Of a stretch of DNA of 64,000 nt, positions 11,193 through 22,544 are shown piece by piece. How positions within the stretch are numbered: position 1 is the first letter of the stretch; each line of letters begins with the position of its first letter. The notes beneath the pieces were generated by a model. That model was not told the DNA's origin, made no database searches, and worked only from the letters and a program-made list of their open reading frames with translations. The stretch covers positions 32,798,001 to 32,862,000 of the forward strand of contig JBANAY010000003.1 in the NCBI GenBank assembly GCA_037952775.1, in the 5' to 3' direction. Source of the stretch: Clonostachys chloroleuca (lineage: Eukaryota > Ascomycota > Sordariomycetes > Hypocreales > Bionectriaceae). A program made the position numbers and the translations under genes.

Positions 11193-14100
11193 ATGGCTCC
11201 GACCTCTGGAAAGAAGCAGCAGTCTTTGACTTCTTTTTTTACCCCTAAAGCAGTTACCGGAAAGCCGGGTCAATTGCCGCCATCATCGCCCTTAGCCGTT
11301 GCTTCATCACCACTTGCACGAAAACGAGCGATTCCAGACGACGACGACGATAAACCCAGAGATAGCACCAAAAGCACAGCCAAGAAGCCCAGAAAATCCT
11401 CTACAAAAGTTGCAGCGCCTGGATCTGAAGCGGTTGCCAGCAACCTTCCGACTGATGCGCCCCTGAGCCACGCACCAACGCCTCGAGCAGAACGATATGC
11501 CTATGATGAATCAAGCTCCCAGAGGTGGCCTGACGAGGATGGCGATGAAAGCGACGCCCTAACTAAGAAGAAGAACGAAGAACTACATCGCAAGTTTGTT
11601 AAAAAGCTCGGTCACCCCGATGCAATGTCCTGGCGATCAAGGGGCAATGCACCAGACGGCGGCACACCAGCAGGAGAAGATGAAGACGCCGAGAACGAAG
11701 ATGAAGATGAAGAACCTCCAGCACCGGTCAAGGGTAAAAGAAAAGGCGCAAAGACCGGGAAGCTCACCCCGATGGAGCTGCAATTTCTGGATATCAAGCG
11801 GAAGCACATGGATACCATCCTCATCGTAGAAGTTGGGTACAAGTTCCGATTCTTCGGCGAGGATGCAAGGATTGCCGCCAAAGAGCTTAGCATCGTGTGC
11901 ATTCCAGGTAAAATGAGATATGACGAGCGTAAGATATCGCATGCCCTTTCCTTGCGAGCAACGATATTTTTCTGATTCAATGTCTAATTGTTATCAATCC
12001 ACAGATCCGTCCGAGGCCCATCTAGACAAATTCGCGTCAGCTAGTATCCCGGTTCATCGTTTGCCTGTCCATGCGAAACGTCTTGTCGGTGCAGGCCACA
12101 AGGTGGGCGTTGTTCGCCAGGTTGAAACGGCTGCTCTAAAGAAGGCCGGAGATAACCGCAACACACCCTTCGTCCGCAAACTCACCAACCTCTACACCAA
12201 GGGAACATACATTGACGAGAATGGGGAGTTGGATGTGCAACAAGGAGGCGCACCGGCTGGTGGCTATTTGCTCTGCATCACAGAAACAAAAGCAAAGGGC
12301 TTAGGCACCGACGAGAAGGTTGATGTCGGCATTCTCGCCGTCCAGCCAGCCACTGGAGACATTATATATGATAACTTTGAGGATGGCTTCATGCGAAGCG
12401 AGGTCGAAACTAGACTTTTGCACATATCCCCCTGCGAGTTTCTTATCGTGGGAGAGCTCAGTGCAGGCACAGAAAAGCTCATACAGCATCTGTCCGGTAG
12501 CACCACCAACGTGTTCGGGGACAAAAGTAGAGTGGAGAGGGTTCCTAAGAGCAAGACTGTGGCCACGGAGGCTTATTCGCATGTTACGGAATTCTACGCT
12601 GACAAGCTCAAGGCTTCATCTGGAGACGGCGTGGCAAATGGCATTCTGGACAAGGTCCTGAAGCTTCCAGAGCCTGTCACAACCTGCCTATCAGCCATGA
12701 TATCCCACCTGACAGAATATGGCCTTGAGCACATCTTCGACCTCACCAAGTATTTCCAGAGCTTTTCTACCCGATCGCATATGCTTATCAATGGTACAAC
12801 TCTCGAGAGTCTTGAAGTCTACCGCAACTCGACAGATCATGCTGAGCGTGGAAGTCTTTTCTGGGCGGTTGACAAGACACTCACCCGCTTTGGCCAACGG
12901 TTGTTGCGGAAATGGGTTGGCCGCCCATTATTGAATAGGGAACATCTGGAGTCTCGCCTTGCCGCTGTCGAGGAATTACTCGAGAAGCAATCCACTGGCC
13001 CAGTCGACCAGCTCGAGAGACTTCTCAAGAATACAAGGACTGACTTGGAGCGCAGTCTGGTACGAATTTACTACGGAAAGTGCACTCGCCCAGAGCTGCT
13101 CTCTGTCCTTCAGACTTTGCAGCGAATCGCAACCCAATACGCGACCGTAAAATCGCGTTCTGACACCTCGTTCGATGCTCCACTTCTTAACGATGCAATC
13201 TGCTCACTTCCGCAAATCCTTGACACCGTGAACTCGTACCTGGAACAGATCAATCTCGAGGCCGCCCGTAAAGATGACCGTTATGGGTTCTTCCGCGAGG
13301 AGTACCAAACAGAGGAGATTCAAGATCATCAGATGAGCATTGCCCATGTCGAGCTCGACCTCGACAACCACCGGGCCGAAGCAGCCCAGAAAATCAAGAA
13401 GAAGAAAATCGAGTACACAACTGTCGCCGGCATTGAATATCTCATCGAGGTGCCCAATACCGACATCAAGCATGTCCCAGCCTCATGGTCTAAGATCTCG
13501 GGAACCAAGAAGGTCTCTCGATTCCACACCCCTGAGATCCTACGCCTCACTGCTGAGCGCGACCAGCACCGCGAGGCCCTCGCCGCCAGCTGCGACCAAG
13601 CCTTCAAGGATCTCCTCCGCAAGATATCAGACGATTACCAGCCCCTGCGCGATGCCATCTCTTCACTAGCAACCCTGGACTGCCTTCTCTCCCTCTCCAA
13701 GGTTGCCGCCCAGCCAGGATACACGAAGCCAGCCTTCCTGCCCGACTCTGACCCCCCTCCATCTCCATCACCCAAGGTCGCCATCCCATAGCAGAGCACA
13801 CCCTCGAAAGCGGATACATCCCCTTTACTACCAGCTTAGCAAACCCCTCACCGCTCGCCAATCTCATCACTGGCCCCAACATGGGCGGCAAGTCGTCCTT
13901 CGTTCGCGCCCTTGCCCTCATCGTCCTTCTCAGCCAGATTGGTTCATTCGTCCCCGCAGACTCCCTCACCCTCACCCTCTGCGATGCAATCCATACGCGT
14001 ACGGGTGCCCGAGACAACCTGTTCGCGGGCGAGTCTACCTTCATGGTCGAGGTCTCGGAGACGGTCCGTATTCTAAAGTCCGCAACGCCCCGCAGCCTCG

Positions 14101-14552
14101 TCATCCTGGATGAGCTTGGTCGTGGCACGAGCACCCACGATGGTGCTGCCATTGCCCAGGCCGTTCTTCATCATGTTGTCACCGAAACCCGCTGTCTTAC
14201 CCTCTTCATCACCCACTATCAGAATCTTGCTCGAGTTACAGAAGGTCTTGAGGGCGTGAAGAACATTCATATGAAGTTTACGGCAGAGACTGGGCCAGAC
14301 GGTGAGGAGGAGATAACGTTCCTCTATGAGCCCACAGAGGGAGTTGCCCACCGCTCTTACGGCCTCAATGTTGCTCGATTGGCTAGAATCCCCCGAAAAA
14401 TATTGGACGTGGCATCGTTCAAATCTGAACACATGGAAAAGACTATGAGGGCCAGACAACTTAGCGGAGCTTGTAAAGCTCTGGCTGACGCTCTTGGACC
14501 AAAGGGGACTCAAAATCTGGACCATCTCATAGCAAGCATCGAGCAGCTTTAA
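11193..14552 (+). CDS. MSH3: DNA mismatch repair protein MSH3, with apparent frameshift
   Basis: Partner of MSH2 in MutS-beta, which recognises insertion/deletion loops in the nucleus. About 1094 aa, a normal length. An N-terminal PIP box (QQSLTSFF, residues 9-16) for PCNA binding is followed by a charged disordered region with an acidic stretch. The MutS mismatch-binding domain begins near 215 ([20 protein letters not shown]). The lever/clamp region runs through about 400-800. The ATPase has Walker [10 protein letters not shown] near 868 and Walker [13 protein letters not shown] near 943. One intron at 11929-12004 (GTAAGA..CACAG). The frame breaks in a C6 run (13752-13757), just before the conserved motif [11 protein letters not shown]. 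Taken literally the gene would stop at 13791 without an ATPase. Adding one C restores continuity, so I treat it as an assembly error. Confidence 0.93.
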
Positions 14553-15221
14553 GGAAATGTTCGAAAAGTATATCGGTTATATAGGACAGTTTTTACCTCA
14601 CGGATGGACTAATGGATGGACAGACGCAAAAATAATGATTTTTCTCTGGGTTAAAGTTGTTGTATCTAGAAGCTTAGATTAGCCTGTATTTATTTGGAAG
14701 CCCATTCGCGCCTTGGTGTGATCGCCGTGCAAGTATTCTTCGCCCAATACCAATAACCCATTTAACCCATTCATAAACTCAGCTTTGTCCCTCTAAATAA
14801 ATTGTAGCCCATACTCATTTGGCTAAAGACTCGATATATCGACTTTTGTTTTGGGAATAACGGACTGCTTGCTAAATGGAAGGTCAAAACGCCGTGTGCT
14901 CAATTGAATCACATGCCCAGATGATGGGACAAGGGCACTCCTTGTCCCAGCTGCCGCACATTTTCAAATTTTGGTCAGAGGTTTTCGATTATAGACTCTG
15001 GTAGGATCGCAGGTTGTAGACTTTCTAGGGCGATCAGAGCGATTCCAGGTGGTGTCGAAAGTTCATCTCGCTACTGGTGCTTTTAGTTTGCTTGATGGCC
15101 GAAGGAAATTATCATGTGCATTTTAGTCAAAAACTCCGAGAGATCCAGTTGGCGTATCTGTAAACGCCAGATGTGAAGGCAAGGCGAGTCAAGGAAGTTT
15201 GAAACAGCTTCATGCCCATTC
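14553..15221. other. Convergent intergenic region MSH3 / zinc-finger gene
   Basis: 670 bp, AT-rich, without a supportable gene. It should hold the 3' UTRs of both neighbours. Confidence 0.55.
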
Positions 15222-17234
15222 TTAAAGATCTAGCCCTTCCGACCGGAGGGCATCGGGAATGTCCAAAGTATTTTCCGGGTCATGGAGACGCCAAACGTTC
15301 TTGGGGTCAAATATGGTTTCATTGGCTTCTGGTAGACCTGAGTTGTCATGCTCGAGCAGCCCGTTTGGCTGAGGCTCTATCTTCACGGGTAAGGTTGCGC
15401 TTGTTTGCAGCAGTTCCTCCGTACTCGTGGAGTAACCAACTTCTCTATCAATGGTCGCTGCGTTGTGCCCGATAGATGTAAATGGTGGATTAGTAGCTGG
15501 CGGAGTATACGAGTTAAAAAACAAGCGGTCGTTACCAAAAAGGGCGTTCGAATTGCCACTGCCAAAATTAAGAAAGACGTTTGCGACGGAGGATCCGAGA
15601 GGGTCATCAGTATCATTCTGTGAGAAATCCTCAGACTCGGGCACGGTCTGATGATGGCTTGAGGAAAATGTGTGACTATCCTGCCCAAGGAGGTCATAAT
15701 GAAGACCCGGCATGTAAGAAAGCTGGGAAGGGGTTTGGTATAGAGAACTGTCACCCAGTGTATAGGAGGGATCTTGATGACTAAATGACCCTGGGTTACA
15801 TTAGAGCTGCTAGTTCAACTAGTAGAATTGTCATATAAGCTCACCTAGAGTAAACTGACTCCCATTAGTGAGATATGGATGCATCGACAGTCTGACCTGG
15901 GAGGAGGTTCGTTGGGATCCAACAGTTGTGTGCAGGTCTCTTGTGGAAGTGTGAGGGGATAACCCCGAATGCGAATTCTGAAGCATGCTCTGGAGCCCTG
16001 CACGACCTCGAAGATCAAACCTGGATTACAGAATTAGTGGATTTGCTAATAGACCCAGTAGGGAAGGCCAACCTAGAGTCTCGCTGTGTTGAGGACGAAG
16101 GGTAAACTTCATTCGAACCGATTGCTGAAAAATATGTTAGTTATGAATCAGCATAAAAGAGCATCAACCATCTAACCAATCCTGTTCTCATCGTGAAATA
16201 TGTCAGTTTGACTTCGGGGGGCGCCGATGGCAGACGGCATGTCCACAATGCTTTCATTATTGAGCAGAGGCTCCAGCTTAGCCAGCTTCTCAGTTCCGTT
16301 TGGGCGCGAGGTGCGGCTACTGCTTCCTCTTGGGATGTTGGAGGATATCTCCGCTAAGGGCTGAGTTTCTTTACGTCGCTTCCTTGTAATCCTCCGAGGC
16401 GGAGACTGTTGGTGTGAGTTTTGAAGCTTTGTTAGGACAGAACCTGTCCTCACTTACCGCTACATCTTGGTCAGAAACAGGAGAATCGTCATCGTATACG
16501 CCTTTAATTCTCTCAACATTAAATTGAGATGTCATTACCACTTGCGTAGGTTCGATTTCCTCCGAGGTGCGTCGCATTTTCTCGACAACAGATTTTGGCT
16601 TTCTCTGGTTCCGGGTCCGCTTCATCTCTTCTGTTGCCAAATCCATCTTTCCCATTCCAGGCCAAACTTGACCTTTCATGGATATCATATCTCCCAAGGC
16701 AGCCAACTCTTCGGGTGCTTCGATCTCGTTGTCGGATGCAAAAAAGCCAGCTAAGCCTGGGAAGTCCGGGACAAGGCCTTCCTCGGTTTTGATGACAGTA
16801 TTGTTGCTTGTGGATCTTCTGGGTTGTTTTCTATTGCCCTGTACATACTATTAGCTTGCATCTAAGTGATAGCATTGATAGGAGCTTGCCATCTTTGGAA
16901 TAGACGTGGCAGAAGAAGCCCTATTTCGTTTGTTTCTAGCAGCCTCTTTGACTTGCTTCGCTTTCATTCGGTCGACGAGCAAACGCTCGATGTTGTTCTC
17001 TCTGTACCACTGCTCATATTGCTGCAGAGCAATCGAGGAGACAAGATCTTGGTGGGCCTTCAGTTTTGTTTGCGTCTCGTGGTGGAGATGGCCTTTAGAC
17101 GCAATATGCGTGAGAAGATGAGACACATCGGAGAAATTTGGCGTTTCGGGGCAAACGCTGCAGAGAAGAGGGATCTGTTTTGCTACAGGATTCGGGGTGT
17201 CAGGAATTGGCCCAGACCGAGGCAGAGATGCCAT
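15222..17234 (-). CDS. Conserved-looking nuclear protein with one C2H2-like zinc finger, function unknown
   Basis: 583 aa from six exons: 17234-16890, 16838-16458, 16405-16177, 16124-16073, 16020-15845 and 15790-15222. Near the N-terminus a single C2H2-like finger is visible: Cys25 and Cys28 (CSVCPE), His43 and His49/51 (HLLTHIASKGHLHHE). A basic helical segment follows (near 85-112: KAKQVKEAARNKRNRA). The rest is low-complexity, Ser/Pro/Asn-rich and probably disordered, with basic patches such as RRITRKRRK. The first intron (16889-16839) appears to use a GC donor (GCAAGC..ACAG); all the others are GT-AG of 52-54 nt. The splice phases join exactly into one frame, which supports the model. I do not recognise the family; a transcription- or chromatin-related role is only a guess. 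Confidence 0.75.
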
Positions 17235-18727
17235 AGTCTAACATATCGATGTTAGTGACAATCGCAGGCGGACTCCAAGCGATAGGAGACAGTTTCTGAA
17301 GGTGATCCCGTGAAATGACTGACTGGGTTTTGGTGCCAAAATTGGCTTTTGTATCAAAGCCGAGGAGAATGAATGCAAAAGGGTACACCGGATGCCCTGA
17401 GTGGGAAAGGAGCAGCAAGCTATGCGTGCCAATGAAAGGAGCAAAGGGAATGGCAAACGGCTATTAAGAAAAGAGCAACTCGTAAAAGACAGAGTGACCA
17501 AGTTGGGTCAAGAAGAAACCAAAGAAAGGATCGGTTCGGTGCAACGACTGAGGACAGAACACTCCCACGATAGGAACTCTCCATTATCCTTGGGATCCTC
17601 GACGAGACATAGTCCAAGGAACTGCAGGGAGGAGGGCTGGCTGGCACTTAGAAAGACGCAAGTAGCTTACCGGGGTCATTGCCACCCTTCTTCTCTGCTT
17701 TCTGGCCATGACGGGATTGATAAAGCAGCTGGGGAAGCTGTGACCGCCAAGGACCCAAGACAACCAAAAGGGAAAGACTGTAAAGCAACGGGTGACCCAA
17801 TTGCGGATAAGGAATGGAAGGTAGGTATATTTAGACAAATGATGATAGCCGACAACTTGGAAGGGAAGGAGGGGGCTCTGAGGCGAGAAAGAGCCTGGTA
17901 AGAAAGTGTGGTGGGAGGGAGCCTCGAAGGAGGAGGAGCGCCTGACCGTTCAGGCAACTAACCGGCAGTGGCTTCGTTCAAATGCTCCTTAACCAGCCTG
18001 CAGACTTGGATTCGCTTAATCTAACCCGAAAATGCATTCCGATTGAGAATAGATAGTATTTTCTTTCCGAGATGGAGGGAATTGGATACCTACGGACGAG
18101 AGGTATCCTAGGCGACTGCTTGGTTTGCGCGATGCACTTAGCTTTCACTTTCATTGATTAGCCGGATTCGAGATGTGGAGGTCAGCCTCAATATTCCGTA
18201 TGATTATTGTGCTCGTCTCCCCTGCCATGAATGGTTCATTAAAGCCGAAAGATATATATGGGTGCCTCGTGGAGAGCAGACTACCTTGGGTGTGTTAAAA
18301 TAAGGGTTAGAAGCAACTTCAGGAGCTTGAGCCAATCACTTACTCATATATGGACTTCTGTTCTTCATATGACATTAGAGAAAGTTCAGACGCGGACAAA
18401 GGGCCTTCTATAGTGTATTCAGTCAGTTATGGTATGACTTCATTCGATTCTCTGGTCGTTATGTAAAACACGTTGAACGTGGCACTTTTGCCTACCTACC
18501 TAGACGTCGAGGAAGGCTTGGTCAAAACCTTTCTTCTCCTCATCTCAAAACAAATACCCTTCTCAGAGCAGGGCCTCTGATTTCTGCTCGATTGGGCTCC
18601 CTCCCTTATCTCACCTCTTCCTATTGATGGTCAGATTCGACTGAGAGTTTTGGCCGAGACGCTGATGATCAAATGCAAAACACGAGAAGAAGACACAAAA
18701 TTGAGTGTAGGTAAAACATCATATTAT
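17235..18727. other. Intergenic upstream of the zinc-finger gene
   Basis: 1.5 kb separating the zinc-finger gene start from the BET2 stop; both genes lie on the minus strand. Open frames of up to 166 codons near 17.4-17.9 kb lack any domain, and their composition looks like purine-rich leader DNA. No gene is called. Confidence 0.5.
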
Positions 18728-19765
18728 TCATCCCAGTATCCTTTTAATGACAGGCTTCGGCATGCAGTAAACAGGATCAACTGTCTCCATATCAGGATAG
18801 CCGAGTAAACTTAGGCCTGCGAGCCCGAAACATGTGTGCCACACGTCGACTCGATTATTAGGCCTGTCCGAAATCCCGCCTGATTCCTTGTCTTGGCAAC
18901 TTAAAATGAAGCGGATCAATGCCTCTCGGTCAATCCAGTGCACAAGATCGATAATCTTCAAACTGCTCAAGACCCACCAGCTGTAGCAGACATCCTCCTG
19001 CTTCTCCGGCCGGCCATTCAAACCGCCGCAGGGAACTTGCCGCTCGCTGAGCCAGCGGCCCAGCTTCTCCTTGTCGACCAGATCAAGGCGCTGGGCGATG
19101 GCGAGGGTAGCGACGCACGTGAAGATTTGGCCAGAATGAGACTCGGCTCCAGGCCGCACGCCGTAACCCCCATCGTGGTTGGTGCACGACACAACATATG
19201 ATACAGCTTTGTCTACATCGGCAAGTGATAGAAGTCCCAGAAGAGACAGTGCGTTGAGTGCTCCGTAGAGAAAACGAGTGTCCTCCTCACCCCATTCGTC
19301 GCCCGAGAAAGTGCCTGTTTCACGGTTCTGAAGATTGGCAATATCTATGGAAAATAAAACATTAGACGGGCTCCCGGGTTGAGATTATCCGTGAAGCATA
19401 CAGTTTCCAACCTGTTGTTTACCCTTGCCTTTGGCCTCTAGGTCATCAAACCCATCGGCCATGGCGAGAATCTGCACAGCGCTTACTGTGGACAGCATGT
19501 GGGCATCATGACCAGGTGCTGCCCCAAAGCCACCGTTATCGTGCTGACAGGAGAGTACAAAGTCTATAGTTTCTTGCCGGGGGAGAGCATCTGGGCGATT
19601 AAGAAGGTGAAGAGCTGTTAGCCCCCAGTAGAGGCCATTAATTCGGAGATGCTCCGTCAACCAATAATCGAGCTCATCCTTTTTCGTATCGAGGCTTTGG
19701 ATGTAATTGACATGGGCATCTGTAGCGAGGATAGGAAGCCCCGAAGGCTGGCTTGTCGCGGACAT
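18728..19765 (-). CDS. BET2: Geranylgeranyltransferase type II beta subunit (Rab GGTase)
   Basis: Catalytic subunit that, with BET4 and the Rab escort protein, attaches geranylgeranyl groups to C-terminal cysteines of Rab GTPases and so controls membrane traffic. 326 aa, as expected for the family. Prenyltransferase repeats are visible: [61 protein letters not shown] and [19 protein letters not shown]. The Asp and Cys of EDVCYSWW and the His of VWHTCFGL are the zinc ligands of this family. Two exons, 19765-19402 and 19344-18728, with a 57 nt intron (GTATGC..CATAG). Confidence 0.96.
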
Positions 19766-21332
19766 GGCAGGCTAATATGAAGTTTATTTGAAGGCATAGC
19801 AGTGTTTGCAAGAGCGCAAGGCAGCGACTTTCTTCAATGGTTGTCTTGATCAGCACATGTCAGTGTCACGTGATCACACGATGAAGCTACATAAGTACAC
19901 GAGGCTGATTGCAACGTGCTCTGAAAAATGTAGGCATGCTTGGTAGTATACAACGGTCATTCTCGGCCAAGACTTCCAATTTGCTGGATATCTAGGTAGA
20001 CCTTTCAAAGCCATGCAGATGCAAAGACATAAGTTCATGGACTCCCAAGATGAGCCCCACCATGAGAATAATGGCAGAAGCTGGGTGTTGATATGGAGAT
20101 GCGGAAAATACATGGCATTCATTTGCTGAGGAGCTGCATAGTTATGATATGGATACATTTATGCGACAAAAATTGTAGTGGGAGGCTATTTTCAGAAACT
20201 TGGAGGACTTGGATCTGGCTCCCTCCAACTGCAGGATGACGCAGATCGTTCCCCAGAGCTGAAGCACTTGAATCGGAAGGGCCACAAGGCGAAATCCTGA
20301 TTACCAACCTCCTGGTCCGAAATACAATCCGATATTCGATATTATGGCGCTTGTAGTGGTTGGCTGAGACTTCAAGGCATGCGTTAAGATTCGATTGGGA
20401 GGGTAAATTGCACACCAAGGATACCCAATATTGGCAGAGTGAGCTATCACGGTGCCTGAGGCCTAGTCAAGCAAACAAATGACGCCCGTAGTAGGTCCAA
20501 CGCCTGGCTGGCTGCTCCTGGTGACGGGTGATGATGGTGATGGTGTGGTCATGAATATTATGCGCTCTACGAATACGAGTCATGTCTACCTGGAATATTG
20601 AGGTGGCAAGATTCGGGCGTAAAGAGCCGCAAATCTATTGGATCGTATTCTCGCCTGTCTGTCATCATGTAGGTAGGTAGGGCAAGCTTTCTTCTCTATT
20701 CCCCATAATTAGCACTTATCATGATGATGTTGGCACTGCCACCATAGAGGGTTTGCTGCTCCCGAGCCAGCAGCCGGGGGAAGCCGCTATCAGGTGAGTT
20801 TGCACTGCCAAATGTGCCGATCATTTGGGTATATCTGGTGCCGTGTTATTCATTCAGGCGTAGCCGCTAGGTAAGTCTCAGGGGCTTGGCGGGTGTATTG
20901 GCCAAGGAAAATGAGGGTTTCCATGTACAATTAAACGATAGTCAGGGCCCGTCGTCACGTAGCGGGAGACACCATGTGGTCTAGAGCTTCACGGCGGAAG
21001 CACATCACCATATTGGATTCCAGCTCAGCTTGACAGTACACACACACGATATGGCAGTCTTCTGGAAGTGTCGTTGGCTACTTGCCTTACGCAAGTATCT
21101 CCACACGGAAACTAACTTGCAGGCAGGGGCAGCGAGTGGAAGGACAGAGAATTGGAGACAGTACTCACACTCTTGACACTGATTAGCCCGGAGGCCGCGT
21201 GGATAGCGATGGGCAGAAACACGGCCCATTGGCTGTCCCGTCCTTGTTTCAGATATCGCTATGGCAGCGGGTGCAGGCACCAAGAGCCGAGCTGGGAGTA
21301 GGAGCATGGCCGCCCATAATTTGCCCAGCCAT

Positions 21333-21366
21333 GGACTGGCCAAGGACTGGCCAAGGACTGGCCCAA
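21333..21366. repeat. Three tandem copies of an 11-bp unit (GGACTGGCCAA)
   Basis: Two perfect copies and a third with one inserted C (GGACTGGCCCAA). The unit is GC-rich and contains TGGCCA, which is palindromic. It lies in the BET2/RhoGAP intergenic region. Confidence 0.85.
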
Positions 21367-21817
21367 CCAGCCCCGGAACACGTAATAGTGCCATGGACCT
21401 AATTAGCCTGTCTTTGTTGGGCAGTAAAAGTGAATGTGCCCGAGACTGAGTGACGTTTCATTCTAGGTTGTTTGGGGAAGCATTTCCCCTGGACACCTGT
21501 ACCTGAACAGGGCGCCAACCGGGCCCTGGGCCTTATAGCGAGGTGCCTGTAATTTCTGGTGTCGCGTGGCCTCCCGCCCCCAACACTCGCAGCGGAGGTG
21601 CCTGCAGTACGTGATGAAGGCCCACGACCACCAGGTTGCAGAAGCTCGCCTGCTGAGGCACATCATCTAAAGGTGCCAATGGGATCATATCAGTCGCGCT
21701 TTCATAATAAACAAACCGCCCTCTGCCGGATGCAATAGCATGCATGTGCAGGAGCACGAGAACAACAGGTCATTGCTGGAGTTAATGAAATAATTAACAT
21801 CCAACCCACCCCTTTGT

Positions 21818-21821
<4 letters not shown>

Positions 21822-21851
<30 letters not shown>
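21822..21851. repeat. A30 homopolymer tract
   Basis: Thirty consecutive A residues about 700 bp upstream of the RhoGAP start. There is no nearby element with target-site duplications to suggest a retroposed sequence. It may act as a nucleosome-excluding tract. Its exact length is doubtful given homopolymer problems elsewhere in the window. Confidence 0.9.
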
Positions 21852-21854
<3 letters not shown>

Positions 21855-22544
21855 ACTCCGTCCATACATGTATTCGTTGTTTCCCATCCCCGACTACCCT
21901 CCTACCTATTGGAGGTACCTCTCACTGGCCCCTCCTCCTCCTTCAAGCGCCCTACAAGCGCCCCCTCCTCCCGGTTTTACATGCTGTCGCGGCGGTTACA
22001 CATTTGAACCCATGTATAGCGGTACAGTATGTGCATTTGTTTGTCGCCCTTTCAGCTCAGTTTGATTGCATCCATGCCTGTTCCCTTCTACCTGATCTGC
22101 CGTGTCCTGGGCCTTGCATGGAATGCCAGTTTCCTTGTGTAGCGTGAGAGCGAGCCCCCCTTGCCCGTCAACATACGGGATCCTGGAACTCCTGCCAGTT
22201 GCCAGTTCTCCAGCTCCAGCCTCTGAATCTGTTTCTCAGTGCGCTGTGAGTCTGTAACACCCGCCGACTGCCCCGTCCCGTCAGCGAGAGGCATCAGCCT
22301 ACTGCCAAACTGGGTTTGGCTCAGCCTGGAGCACTCCCGCCTTGAACTTCGTTTGCTTACAGTAGTTTCATTTTGCCCACCGTCCAAGCACACCCCCCAA
22401 TCCATTCTCTGGGTCACCCTGACCTAACGGACCCAGCAAGAAAGCCGCTACTCCCAGGCACCGCCGCCATCTCGCGGGACAAGGCTGGCCAGAGGTGTAG
22501 CGTTATTAAGGTCCAGTCGCTGGTTCCTCGTATCTCCCCAAACG

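Larger units (their letters stand above)
19766..22544. other. Divergent intergenic region BET2 / RhoGAP
   Basis: 2.8 kb without a supportable gene. It contains a 30-nt A tract, a short 11-bp tandem repeat and pyrimidine-rich leader-like DNA upstream of the RhoGAP start. The RhoGAP 5' UTR may be long and could contain an intron. Confidence 0.5.

Noticed and set aside
13749..13791. Programmed ribosomal frameshifting or pseudogenes as the explanation of the frame breaks
   Set aside because: The breaks occur at different kinds of sites in unrelated conserved genes and share only a C/G homopolymer. No slippery heptamer with a downstream structure is common to them.
17401..17901. 166-codon plus-strand frame
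   Set aside because: Lys/Arg/Glu/Gly-rich translation of purine-rich DNA, no domain, opposite to the zinc-finger gene leader.
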